Shown piece by piece: positions 32,276 to 40,195 of a stretch of 64,000 nucleotides of DNA (within the stretch, counting starts at the first letter, position 1; every line of letters begins with the position of its first letter). The translations under genes and the position numbers were made by a program. The stretch lies in the NCBI GenBank assembly GCA_937928735.1, contig CALFVF010000014.1:1-64000 (forward strand), written 5' to 3'. Source of the stretch: an uncultured Verrucomicrobiales bacterium. Its GTDB lineage: Bacteria > Verrucomicrobiota > Verrucomicrobiia > Verrucomicrobiales > Akkermansiaceae. Under the pieces are notes generated by a model. The model was given only the letters and a program-made list of their open reading frames with translations, was not told where the DNA came from and did not search any database.

Positions 32276-33046
32276 ATGACGGCGGTATCTTTACTCATTT
32301 TAGCATCGTTTTTTACAGGTACTGCCGCAGTGCTTGGGTGGAAAGCGGTGCAATCATGTGAGAAGTACCGCTGGACATGGTTATGGATACTCTGTGCCTT
32401 TGTCTGCCAGAGTTTGGTACTTGGAGAAAGGGGAGCTCTCAGAGGGCAGTGTCCACTGGGAGATTATGGTGAAATTCTTGTTTTTTTAGCGTGGTCACTG
32501 AGTATATTTTACTTCGTCACAGGCCCCGCGTATCGATTGTCTTTATTAGGCCTATTCTCCACACCTGTAGTGACTGGGATGCAGCTGGTGGCCATTCTGC
32601 CAGGAATGATGGAAGTGGCTCCACTCAAGGCTGAGAGTATCGACCCGTGGAATGAGACTCATGCGGCGATGTCAGTACTCTCTTATGGTGCCTTCGCCCT
32701 CGCTTCTGTGGCAGGTGTGATGTTTCTGGTGCTGAATAAAAAGCTCAAAGGCCAGCAGTCGGGCTTAGGTCAGGGGCTTTTTGGCTGCCTACCACCGATT
32801 CGCTCCCTGATTGACTCAGTGGTGCGTCTCACCTGGATCGGCCTTGTACTGCTCTCTGTAGGGATTTATGCGGGCTTTCGTATGGGAGTGGAGGGTAGTG
32901 GCACGCATCTCTGGATAGCGATAGGCGTCTGGTTAGCCTACATCGCCTTACTGGGTATTTGGCACGTTTTTGGGATGACTCCGCGAAAGATGGCGTCCTT
33001 TATGGTGGTATTGTTTGTCCTATCGTTATTGGTTTTCGCGCAATAA
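32276..33046 (+). CDS. CcsA/HemX-like cytochrome c assembly family membrane protein
   Basis: This 256-aa protein has about eight membrane segments. A conserved His sits in WNETHAAMSVLSYGAFALASVAGVMFLV (about residues 122-149), and GVEGSGTHLWIAIGVWLAYIALLGIWHVFG lies near the end (read in parts). These match CcsA-type cytochrome c assembly and HemX proteins. It lies 4 bp before hemA. In Bacillus, HemX sits next to hemA and lowers the HemA level, so the HemX role is at least as likely as cytochrome maturation. The lack of the tryptophan-rich WWD box of full CcsA proteins favours the HemX-like reading. Confidence 0.75.
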   Translation: MTAVSLLILASFFTGTAAVLGWKAVQSCEKYRWTWLWILCAFVCQSLVLGERGALRGQCPLGDYGEILVFLAWSLSIFYFVTGPAYRLSLLGLFSTPVVTGMQLVAILPGMMEVAPLKAESIDPWNETHAAMSVLSYGAFALASVAGVMFLVLNKKLKGQQSGLGQGLFGCLPPIRSLIDSVVRLTWIGLVLLSVGIYAGFRMGVEGSGTHLWIAIGVWLAYIALLGIWHVFGMTPRKMASFMVVLFVLSLLVFAQ

Positions 33047-33050
33047 ATTC

Positions 33051-34070
33051 ATGGAAATTCTCTGTCTAGGTCTTAACCATCATACAGCACCCGTAGAAGT
33101 GAGGGAGCGCTACGCCGTCTCTGGCACTCAACAGGGTACGGTTAGTAAGGAGATGACAAGTATCCGAGGCGTGAATGAAGTCGTTGTACTCTCTACGTGT
33201 AATCGGACTGAGGTTTACGCCGTGGCGGAAGATTTAGAGCAGGCAGCCGAGGAGCTAAAGAGTCACTTAGGTGGTGGCAAAGGTGTCAAAAAGGGAGACG
33301 AAGAGCACTTCTACCTGCGCTACTCACGCGCCGCTGTAGAGCATCTATGCCGTGTGGTGAGTGGTCTGGACTCGATGGTTCTAGGCGAGACTGAGATCTT
33401 TGGCCAGGTCAAGCAAGCCTACCAGCAAGCACTGAGTACCGCGGCCACTGGAGGGATATTAAACCCCCTATTTCAGAAGTCCTTTGGCATCGGCAAGAAA
33501 GTACGCACACAGACTACAATTCAGGTCGGGCAGACATCAGTGGGGAGTGTTGCGGTAGATCTAGCAGAAAAGATTTTTGGTCATTTAAAAAGTAGTAAAG
33601 TGATGATCATTGGTGCTGGTGAAATGAGCCGTGTGACAGCACTGCGCCTACTCGAGCGAGGGGCGAAGAGTATGTTTGTCACTAATCGCTCCTACCAGAG
33701 AGCTCAAGATCTCGCCAAGGAGATGGGCGGGGAGGCCATTCGATTTGATGACTGGGAGAAGTCCCTTGTAGAAGTTGACGTTGTTGTCTCGTCAACAGGG
33801 GCGCCAAAAGCCGTGGTGCATGCGGAGCAGATAGAGAGAGTGCGCCGGAAGCGTAAGTATCGGCCGTTATTTTTTATCGATATTGCAGTCCCTCGTGATG
33901 TGGATCCTGCTGTGGGTGAGATCGAGGAAGTCTATCTCTATGACTTAGACGCCCTACAAAAACTCGCCGAAGAAGGCAAACATCAGCGCAAGAAACAAGT
34001 CGAGGTGTGCCAGAGTATTATTGAGACAGAAGTAGAATCCCTACTTGAGCGCCAAAGGAGTAAATTATGA
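33051..34070 (+). CDS. hemA: Glutamyl-tRNA reductase
   Basis: The protein has 339 aa from the ATG at 33051; an upstream in-frame start would overlap the previous gene. It catalyses the first step of C5 tetrapyrrole synthesis, reducing glutamyl-tRNA to glutamate-1-semialdehyde. Visible motifs: GLNHHTAPVEVRERYAV, VVLSTCNRTEVYAV with the catalytic Cys, SGLDSMVLGETEIFGQVKQAY, and the NADPH loop VMIIGAGEMSRVTAL, then FIDIAVPRDVDP. The C-terminal dimerisation domain is short (total length is below the usual 410-430 aa), so it may be a truncated form. It overlaps hemC by 4 bp (ATGA). Confidence 0.94.
   Translation: MEILCLGLNHHTAPVEVRERYAVSGTQQGTVSKEMTSIRGVNEVVVLSTCNRTEVYAVAEDLEQAAEELKSHLGGGKGVKKGDEEHFYLRYSRAAVEHLCRVVSGLDSMVLGETEIFGQVKQAYQQALSTAATGGILNPLFQKSFGIGKKVRTQTTIQVGQTSVGSVAVDLAEKIFGHLKSSKVMIIGAGEMSRVTALRLLERGAKSMFVTNRSYQRAQDLAKEMGGEAIRFDDWEKSLVEVDVVVSSTGAPKAVVHAEQIERVRRKRKYRPLFFIDIAVPRDVDPAVGEIEEVYLYDLDALQKLAEEGKHQRKKQVEVCQSIIETEVESLLERQRSKL
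34054..34060 (+). promoter_or_regulatory. Clear Shine-Dalgarno sequence of hemC
   Basis: AAAGGAG lies 6 nt before the ATG at 34067 and inside the end of hemA. It is one of very few strong ribosome-binding sites in the window and supports the chosen hemC start. Confidence 0.75.
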
Positions 34071-35002
34071 AGCAGTTAGTTGTTGGAACAAGAGGTAGTG
34101 CTCTCGCACTCGTGCAAGCAGACATGGTGGAGACACTTCTCGCAAAAGCCTTTCCGGGGCGCACGATTACACGTAAAGTCATTACCACCACAGGGGACAG
34201 GAGAGTGGATGTGCCACTGAGCTCTGTGGCGAAGATTGAGGGTGTGATTGATAAAGGTGTTTTCACCAAAGAGTTAGAAGTGGCTCTTGAGAACGGAGAG
34301 ATCGATCTCGCTGTTCATAGTCTAAAGGACGTGCCCACACAGCTGCCAGAAGGCTTTGAAATCGCCAGTGTGTTAGAGAGAGCACCTACCGGTGATATCC
34401 TCATCACCAAACAAACTGGCGGACTAGATGCCCTAAAGAAAGGTGCCAAAGTCGCGACAAGTAGCGTGCGTCGCCAGAAAATGCTTACGTGGATACGGCC
34501 TGACCTAGAGCTCGTTGATATCCGAGGTAACGTGCCAACGCGCCTGAGAAAACTCGCCCAACTAGAGGACTTAGACGGCATTCTACTCGCAGAAGCTGGA
34601 CTACTGCGCCTCGGCTATGATGCCTACGGCGAGATGAAGACCGAAGCAGGGAGTGTCTACGGAGCTCTCATTGACCCGAGCACATTCTTACCTGCTGCGG
34701 GTCAGGGTGCTGTGGGTATCGAGATCCGCAGTGACGATGAGAATACGCGCGAAGCTGTAGAGGCGATCAACCACACAGAAACATTCCAGCGAGTGCGTGC
34801 GGAGAGGGCATTTTTAGATAAACTCAATGCGGGCTGCCACACTCCGGTGGGGGTGAGCACGCACCTATTAGGGGAGAAGCTCATTATGGAGGCGATCGTC
34901 TTTGATGAACAAGGCAAAGGAGAACCTCTAGAAGCTGAAGTGGCTGGCAAACTCACTGAACCCGAAGAAACTGCAAAACTTTTATTTCAACAATTATCAT
35001 GA
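34067..35002 (+). CDS. hemC: Hydroxymethylbilane synthase (porphobilinogen deaminase)
   Basis: This 311-aa enzyme joins four porphobilinogens into hydroxymethylbilane. Motifs: VGTRGSALALVQADMV at the start, KGVFTKELEVALENGEIDLAVHSLKDVPTQLP (read in parts; conserved Lys/Asp), KVATSSVRRQKML, VDIRGNVPTRLRKL, LPAAGQGAVGIE, and ERAFLDKLNAGCHTPVGV with the Cys that carries the dipyrromethane cofactor. It is complete in length. Its start overlaps the hemA stop, and its end overlaps the cobA-hemD start by 4 bp, so these genes are translationally coupled. Confidence 0.96.
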   Translation: MKQLVVGTRGSALALVQADMVETLLAKAFPGRTITRKVITTTGDRRVDVPLSSVAKIEGVIDKGVFTKELEVALENGEIDLAVHSLKDVPTQLPEGFEIASVLERAPTGDILITKQTGGLDALKKGAKVATSSVRRQKMLTWIRPDLELVDIRGNVPTRLRKLAQLEDLDGILLAEAGLLRLGYDAYGEMKTEAGSVYGALIDPSTFLPAAGQGAVGIEIRSDDENTREAVEAINHTETFQRVRAERAFLDKLNAGCHTPVGVSTHLLGEKLIMEAIVFDEQGKGEPLEAEVAGKLTEPEETAKLLFQQLS

Positions 35003-36510
35003 GCAAAGAAGGAATCTGTTATCTCATAGGAGGCGGCCCGGGCGATATAGGACTGGTGACCTTAAAGGCCAAGTCCTGCATCGAGACCGCTGACGTGCTC
35101 GTGTATGATGCACTCAGCAGTGCGGAACTTGTCAACTGGGCTCCTGAGGGCTGTGAGAAAATCTATGGCGGCAAGCGCGCGGATAATCACGCGATCCCTC
35201 AGGGTGAGCTCAACCAGCTCCTGGTTGATAAGGTAAAAGAAGGTAAAAAGGTTGTACGCCTCAAAGGCGGAGATCCAATGATCTTTGGTCGTGGTGGAGA
35301 AGAGGCTGCTGAGCTGGCAGAGGCAGGGGTGCGCTATGAGATTGTGCCAGGTATTTCCTCATCCATTGCAGGTCCTTGTTACGCAGGTATTCCTGTGACC
35401 CACAGAGACCACTGCTCACAACTCACCATTTTCACAGGGCACGAAGACCCAACAAAGGGAGAGTCGAGCCTAGACTACAAGCACCTAGCAGCTACTCCAG
35501 GGACAAAAGTCTTCTTAATGGGAGTGAAGCGCATGCGAGAAATCACCAATGAACTCATCAAGGGAGGGCAAGATCCAGACACTCCCATGGCGCTCACTCG
35601 CTGGGCGACTACTACCAAGCAATCAACAATAGAGGGTACAGTGGCCACGATCGCTGATATCGTGGATCAGACAGGTTTCCGCTCACCAGCAGTCGCTGTG
35701 ATTGGTGATGTGGTGAAAGAGCGCGCTCAGATCAATTGGTTTGAAACCAGACCACTCTGGGGAAAGAAAATTGTCGTCACACGCACGCGCACTCAGGCAG
35801 GAGTGCTCAGTGAGCTGTTAGCCCAAGAGGGTGCCGATGTCTTTGAACTACCCACTATTCGTATCACAGAGCCTGCGGATCGTATGGAATTTGTCGAATC
35901 TGTGGCCGCAGTGCACAAGTATGATTGGTTAGTTTTCACCAGTCCGAATGGTGTGGAGAGATTCTTTGATGCCTTCTTTAAAGCCTATGATGATGCGCGC
36001 AGTATTGGTGGAGCAAAAATCGCGGTTGTCGGGCCAGGAACGGCCAAAAAACTCAAAGAGTACCACCTAGGTGTGGATCTGATGCCAGAAACTTACGTGG
36101 CAGAAGGTCTCGTAGAAGCCTTCAGCAAGAAGGAAGATGTGGAGAATCTCACTATGCTGTGGATACGTGGGAACGACGCACGCCGTACAGTCTATGAGGG
36201 ACTCAATGCCATGGGCGCGATTGTGGATGAGTGTATCGCCTATGAGACGGTGAAGGAAACGGAAGATCCGACAGGAGCTCAAGAGCGCTTCCGCAAGGAG
36301 GGAGCAGATATGGTGACCTTCACGAGTGCTTCCACAGCGGAGAACTTTCATGAGCTAGGCTTACCTTGGCCAGAGCACTGCGTCTCAGCCAGCATGGGGC
36401 CTGTGACCTCAAAGGCGATCGAAGAAACAGTCGGGCATCTAGCGCTCGAAGCGCCAAAGAGCACCATTCCAGATTTCGTCGAAGCTATTGTCGATTACTA
36501 TCAGAAATAA
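34999..36510 (+). CDS. cobA-hemD: Fused uroporphyrinogen-III C-methyltransferase / uroporphyrinogen-III synthase
   Basis: This 503-aa bifunctional protein has an N-terminal half (about 1-245) that is a SUMT-type methyltransferase: LIGGGPGDIGLVTLKAKSCI, VYDALSSAELVNWAP, VRLKGGDPMIFGRGGEEAAEL, VPGISSSIAGPCYAGIPVTHR. It adds two methyls to uroporphyrinogen III on the way to sirohaem or cobalamin. The C-terminal half (about 250-503) matches HemD: KKIVVTRTRTQAGVLSELLAQEGADVFELPTI, DWLVFTSPNGVERF, IAVVGPGTAKKL, FTSASTAENF. It converts hydroxymethylbilane to uroporphyrinogen III. Such fusions are common in clostridia and some other phyla. It is the last gene of the operon. Confidence 0.95.
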   Translation: MSKEGICYLIGGGPGDIGLVTLKAKSCIETADVLVYDALSSAELVNWAPEGCEKIYGGKRADNHAIPQGELNQLLVDKVKEGKKVVRLKGGDPMIFGRGGEEAAELAEAGVRYEIVPGISSSIAGPCYAGIPVTHRDHCSQLTIFTGHEDPTKGESSLDYKHLAATPGTKVFLMGVKRMREITNELIKGGQDPDTPMALTRWATTTKQSTIEGTVATIADIVDQTGFRSPAVAVIGDVVKERAQINWFETRPLWGKKIVVTRTRTQAGVLSELLAQEGADVFELPTIRITEPADRMEFVESVAAVHKYDWLVFTSPNGVERFFDAFFKAYDDARSIGGAKIAVVGPGTAKKLKEYHLGVDLMPETYVAEGLVEAFSKKEDVENLTMLWIRGNDARRTVYEGLNAMGAIVDECIAYETVKETEDPTGAQERFRKEGADMVTFTSASTAENFHELGLPWPEHCVSASMGPVTSKAIEETVGHLALEAPKSTIPDFVEAIVDYYQK

Positions 36511-36595
36511 AACGAAAAATAAATCTGCTAGAATAGTTGGTATTTAATCGATATCTAAACGTATTCTAACATTTTCATTTGATGGATGGAGAATA

Positions 36596-36629
36596 TGATG
36601 TGCTAGAAATGTTTCGATCTAGCGCATCA
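36596..36629 (-). terminator. Hairpin spanning the speB stop codon (no T run)
   Basis: TGATGTGCTAG (36596-36606) and CTAGCGCATCA (36619-36629) pair over 11 bp (one G-T) around a 12-nt loop. The stop codon of speB (36621-36619, TAG) forms part of the stem. The downstream minus-strand sequence has no T run, so this is not a standard intrinsic terminator. Confidence 0.45.
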
Positions 36630-37488
36630 TCAAGAGCCATTCTCTCAATAGCTTCGCCGCAACCACGGAGGAGACTTCACTAGAGTCAAGATCGGGAGCT
36701 AGCTCTACGATATCGAGTCCTACGATTTCTCTGCCATCTAGACATTCTCGTAAATTCTCAAAACAAGCCCAGTCTATTCCCCCGGGCTCGGGTGTTCCTG
36801 TGCCTGAGACGAGCTGAGGGTCAAAGATATCGATATCAAATGTGATATAGATGGGCACTCCTTCATGTTCTGCGAGTTTCTGGCGCAGTGCTTCTGGGTT
36901 CGGTGTGACAAGGCGCTGGTGTTTGCGCATTTCAGTGAATTCCTCGCGAGTACCTGAGCGAATACCGACTTGGAGAAGGCGCTCTGCAGGCAGGAAATCA
37001 AGGGTTCGGCGCATAGCACAGGCGTGGGAATGTGGCGTGCCATTCCATTCTTCCCGCAAGTCAGCATGCGCATCGAACTGCACAACCATGAGGTCTGGGT
37101 GCTTCTCGAACACGGCACGAATAGCACCGGGTGAAATCGAGTGCTCTCCTCCGAGGATAACAGGTTTCGCCCCGGTCTCTAGAATCTCCTGTGTCGCCTC
37201 ATAGAGTGCGTCGATAACAGCCTCTGGAGCACCGTAGGGTATGTCGAGGTTACCGAGATCTGCGAATACTAGGTCTTCTAAATCACGATCTTGGGTCGGG
37301 GAGTAAGTTTCGATCCCATCCTCAGAAACTCTGCGTAAGCCATCTGGGCCACGACGAGTTCCTGGGCGGAAGGAAGTGGTTCCGTCATAGCCGCAGCCGA
37401 GGATAGCTGGCATTCCCTCTCTGAGCTGATCGAAATCAAAGACTGAGGCGCCGATGAAGGGGGCTGAGTTTGAAGGTATGAGTTTCAT
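36619..37488 (-). CDS. speB: Agmatinase / arginase-family ureohydrolase
   Basis: This 289-aa enzyme is expected to hydrolyse agmatine to putrescine and urea with a two-manganese site. All ligands are visible: VILGGEHSISPGAI (His), MVVQFDAHADLREEWNG (Asp-His-Asp) and IYITFDIDIFDPQLVSGTGTPEPGG (Asp-x-Asp, with the GTGTPEPGG loop of the agmatinase group). It starts directly at the nspC stop (0 bp gap) and ends the polyamine cluster. Putrescine made here would feed the carboxyspermidine pathway encoded upstream. The agmatinase reading rests on context and the loop motif; related ureohydrolases remain possible. Confidence 0.9.
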   Translation of the reverse strand: MKLIPSNSAPFIGASVFDFDQLREGMPAILGCGYDGTTSFRPGTRRGPDGLRRVSEDGIETYSPTQDRDLEDLVFADLGNLDIPYGAPEAVIDALYEATQEILETGAKPVILGGEHSISPGAIRAVFEKHPDLMVVQFDAHADLREEWNGTPHSHACAMRRTLDFLPAERLLQVGIRSGTREEFTEMRKHQRLVTPNPEALRQKLAEHEGVPIYITFDIDIFDPQLVSGTGTPEPGGIDWACFENLRECLDGREIVGLDIVELAPDLDSSEVSSVVAAKLLREWLLMMR

Positions 37489-38712
37489 CTAGGATAGGCG
37501 GTTACGATAGGTTTCATAATCAAAGTCTCGAATGAGCTCGATACATCCTTCTTCTCTCATGATGGCGATTTTGGGTAGTTCGACACCATTGAATGTGGTG
37601 TTTTTTACCATTGTATAATGCGCCATGTCTTGGAAGACCAGTTGATCACCGATTTGAAGTGGCAGCTCAAAGCTGTAGTCACCGATCACATCTCCCGCGA
37701 GACAGGTCGGCCCTCCTAAGCGATAGGTGTGTGCCTTTTCATTGGCGAGACCAGCTCCCAGAATATCAGGTCGGTAGGGCATTTCTAAAACATCAGGCAT
37801 GTGCGTGGTGGCTGAGACATCCAGGATAGCAATTTGCATCCCATTTTCCACAATGTCGATCACACTGCCAATCAGTACACCACCTCCCGAGGAAATCGCT
37901 TCACCAGGTTCGAGGTAAATCTGTAGCTGAGGATAGCGTGCTTGGATATGCTTGATGATACTTATGAGAGACTCAACATCGTAGAAATCAGAGGTAATGA
38001 GATGCCCGCCCCCCATATTGAGCCATTTCATGTTCTTTAGGTAAGTATCAAACTTCGCGATCACGTGCTCGAGTGTGCGCTCTAGTGCCTCGGGCCCTTG
38101 TTCACAGAGTGTGTGGAAATGCAGTCCCTCGATTCCTGCAAGGTCATGCTCATTCATGAGATGAGAGAGTACGCCAAAGCGAGATCCAGGGGCACAGGGA
38201 TTATAAATTTCAGCACAGGCTTCTGCGTATTCGGGGTTAATACGAAGACCGGCGGAGACCTTGCGCTGAGAGGTGAGAACTTGCTCACGATAGCGAGTCC
38301 ACTGACTGAGTGAATTAAAGATCAAGTGGTCAGAGATTTGAAGAAGCTCCTCCATTTCCGCAGGTTTATAGGCGGGGGAGAAGACATGCACTTCCTGGCC
38401 GAATTCTTCCGCTCCCAAGCGAGCTTCATGCAGACCACTCGCCGCAGTCCCTGCGAGATAGTTACGAAGAGTGGGGTAGAGGGCGAAGCAGGCGAATGCC
38501 TTTTGCGCGAGCAGAATACGTGCACCAGTTTCATCTTGCACGCGTTTGAGAATCTCGCCGTTGCGGTGAAATGCCGCTTGGTCGAGAATGTAAGCAGGAC
38601 TGTCGAGACTACTTTGTTGAAAGGCAGTGGCAATATCAGTCAGTGGGGTAGGAGTGCGCGGAGAAAAATGAGATGGTGAATCAGGCGTATTACTTTGGAA
38701 ATCTGAAATCAT
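37489..38712 (-). CDS. nspC: Carboxynorspermidine/carboxyspermidine decarboxylase
   Basis: This 407-aa protein belongs to the alanine-racemase-like PLP decarboxylase family. The pyridoxal-binding Lys lies in RILLAQKAFACFALYPTL (about residues 63-80). Further landmarks are ASGLHEARLGAEEF, LRINPEYAEACAEIYNPCAPGSRFG (read in parts), LNMGGGHLITSDFYD, YLEPGEAISSGGGVLIGSVIDIVENG and CLAGDVIGDYSF. It decarboxylates carboxynorspermidine or carboxyspermidine, the last step of the alternative spermidine pathway. It is between the dehydrogenase and speB genes; a 120-bp gap with a hairpin separates it from the dehydrogenase. Confidence 0.93.
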   Translation of the reverse strand: MISDFQSNTPDSPSHFSPRTPTPLTDIATAFQQSSLDSPAYILDQAAFHRNGEILKRVQDETGARILLAQKAFACFALYPTLRNYLAGTAASGLHEARLGAEEFGQEVHVFSPAYKPAEMEELLQISDHLIFNSLSQWTRYREQVLTSQRKVSAGLRINPEYAEACAEIYNPCAPGSRFGVLSHLMNEHDLAGIEGLHFHTLCEQGPEALERTLEHVIAKFDTYLKNMKWLNMGGGHLITSDFYDVESLISIIKHIQARYPQLQIYLEPGEAISSGGGVLIGSVIDIVENGMQIAILDVSATTHMPDVLEMPYRPDILGAGLANEKAHTYRLGGPTCLAGDVIGDYSFELPLQIGDQLVFQDMAHYTMVKNTTFNGVELPKIAIMREEGCIELIRDFDYETYRNRLS

Positions 38713-38801
38713 GAGAAGTCAAAAGAGAAGAATGGAGAATTCCCACCAAGTGGCGAGATAGAGATGGAGGCGGAGGGAGCAAAAGGAGGGCTAGTGCGTG
38801 A

Positions 38802-38838
38802 TAGGCGCAATTCCTAGCTTAGCTAGAGATTGCGCCTA
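38802..38838 (-). terminator. Long hairpin beginning at the dehydrogenase stop codon (no T run)
   Basis: TAGGCGCAAT (38802-38811) and ATTGCGCCTA (38829-38838) form a perfect 10-bp stem. The interior CTAGC/GCTAG can extend it after a short mismatch. On the minus strand the first three stem bases are the TAG stop codon (38838-38836) of the carboxynorspermidine dehydrogenase. No T run follows. It may control read-through into nspC. Confidence 0.5.
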
Positions 38839-40053
38839 CGGTCTCAATTCTTGATCCACTTCAAGGATATGCCAGGGGAGTCCCCAGGCATTGAGATCAT
38901 CCATGAAGGAATCGGGGTCGAGCTGCTCGAGATTCCATACTCCGGGGCGTAGCCATGCTCCAGAGATGAGTTGGCGGGCTCCGATCATAGCGGGAACTCC
39001 TGCGGTATAGCTGATCGCCTGACTCTTCACTTCCGCGAAGCACTCCTGATGATCACAAATATTATAAATGAATTTACTCTCCAGCTCACCAGATTGCTTG
39101 GAAACACCTGTGATAAGACAGCCGATACAGGTTTTGCCCTTAGTGAGGGGGCCTAGTGAGGCTGGATCAGGGAGCACCTTCTGGAGGAACTTCAGGGGCT
39201 GGATCTGCTGGCCTTCGTACTCAATGGGCTCGATAGAGGTCATGCCGATATTTTCAAGGACACTGAGGTGTTTGATGTAGTTATCGGAGAAAGTCATCCA
39301 GAAGCGAATACGCTCCAGTCCAGGGAGGTTGAGAGCGAGGCTTTCGAGCTCCTCGTGATGCAGTAGGTAGATTTTACGAGTACCGATTTCTTCATGTGGA
39401 AATGCGAACTCTGTAGAAATCTCAAGTGGCTTGGTTTTGATCCATTCTCCCTTTTCCCAGTAGAGTCCAGGAGCTGTGATTTCCCTGATATTGATCTCTG
39501 GGTTAAAATTTGTCGCGAAGGGTAGTCCGTGGTCACCTGCATTGGCGTCAATAATATCCACTGTCTTGATTTCGCTAAAAAAGTGCTTTAGAGCATAAGC
39601 ACAAAAGACATTAGTCACCCCTGGATCAAAACCAGATCCTAGAATGGCTGTGAGTCCAGCCTCTTTAAAACGCTCTTGATAGTCCCATTGCCACTTGTAC
39701 TCGAAATGTGGATTCTCAGGAGGTTCGTAATTCGCTGTATCGAGGTAGTGTACACCAGCCTCTAGGCAGGCATCCATCAAGGTCAGATCTTGGTAAGGAA
39801 GTGCGATATTGAGAAGGAGATCAAACTGTTCTTTTTTTAGAAAGGCTGCCGTTTCTGCGACATTGTCGGCATCCACTTGAGCTGTCTTCACCTCGATACC
39901 TGTGGCCTGTTTAATGTCAGCGGCAATAGCATCTGCCTTCTCTAAGGTTCGACTTGCTAGCCAAATTTCTCCAAATGTATCGGCATCTTGTGCGCACTTG
40001 TGCGCGACAACATTTCCAACTCCTCCAGCTCCAATAATGACAGTCTTTTTCAT
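38836..40053 (-). CDS. Carboxynorspermidine/carboxyspermidine dehydrogenase (saccharopine dehydrogenase family)
   Basis: This 405-aa protein has an N-terminal Rossmann motif KTVIIGAGGVGNVVAHKCAQ (about 2-21), then IWLASRTLEKADAIAADI and LNIALPYQDLTLMDACLEAGVHYLDTANYE (read in parts), followed by GLTAILGSGFDPGVTNVFCAYAL. This matches the Lys1-like dehydrogenases that condense putrescine or diaminopropane with aspartate semialdehyde using NADPH. Context supports this over saccharopine dehydrogenase: the next gene encodes the matching decarboxylase. Together with speB the cluster gives putrescine to spermidine (or norspermidine) without S-adenosylmethionine decarboxylase. Confidence 0.88.
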   Translation of the reverse strand: MKKTVIIGAGGVGNVVAHKCAQDADTFGEIWLASRTLEKADAIAADIKQATGIEVKTAQVDADNVAETAAFLKKEQFDLLLNIALPYQDLTLMDACLEAGVHYLDTANYEPPENPHFEYKWQWDYQERFKEAGLTAILGSGFDPGVTNVFCAYALKHFFSEIKTVDIIDANAGDHGLPFATNFNPEINIREITAPGLYWEKGEWIKTKPLEISTEFAFPHEEIGTRKIYLLHHEELESLALNLPGLERIRFWMTFSDNYIKHLSVLENIGMTSIEPIEYEGQQIQPLKFLQKVLPDPASLGPLTKGKTCIGCLITGVSKQSGELESKFIYNICDHQECFAEVKSQAISYTAGVPAMIGARQLISGAWLRPGVWNLEQLDPDSFMDDLNAWGLPWHILEVDQELRP

Positions 40054-40158
40054 CGAACCTTAGTGAGGCGAAGAATTCGCTATTTCTGAATGAAATGTCA
40101 AAACAATTTCATTCAGAGAGCAGGGGAAAGCAGTAGATTTTCAAAAAAATGAACCCCT

Positions 40159-40195
40159 ATCTCTAAGCCCTCTATGCGTGATTGAGTCTAGAGAT
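40159..40195 (-). terminator. Weak terminator candidate at the end of the six-gene operon
   Basis: ATCTCTA (40159-40165) and TAGAGAT (40189-40195) form a 7-bp stem that includes most of the stop codon of the last operon gene. A T-rich stretch follows on the minus strand (complement of about 40143-40152). The loop is long (23 nt), so this is tentative. Confidence 0.3.
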
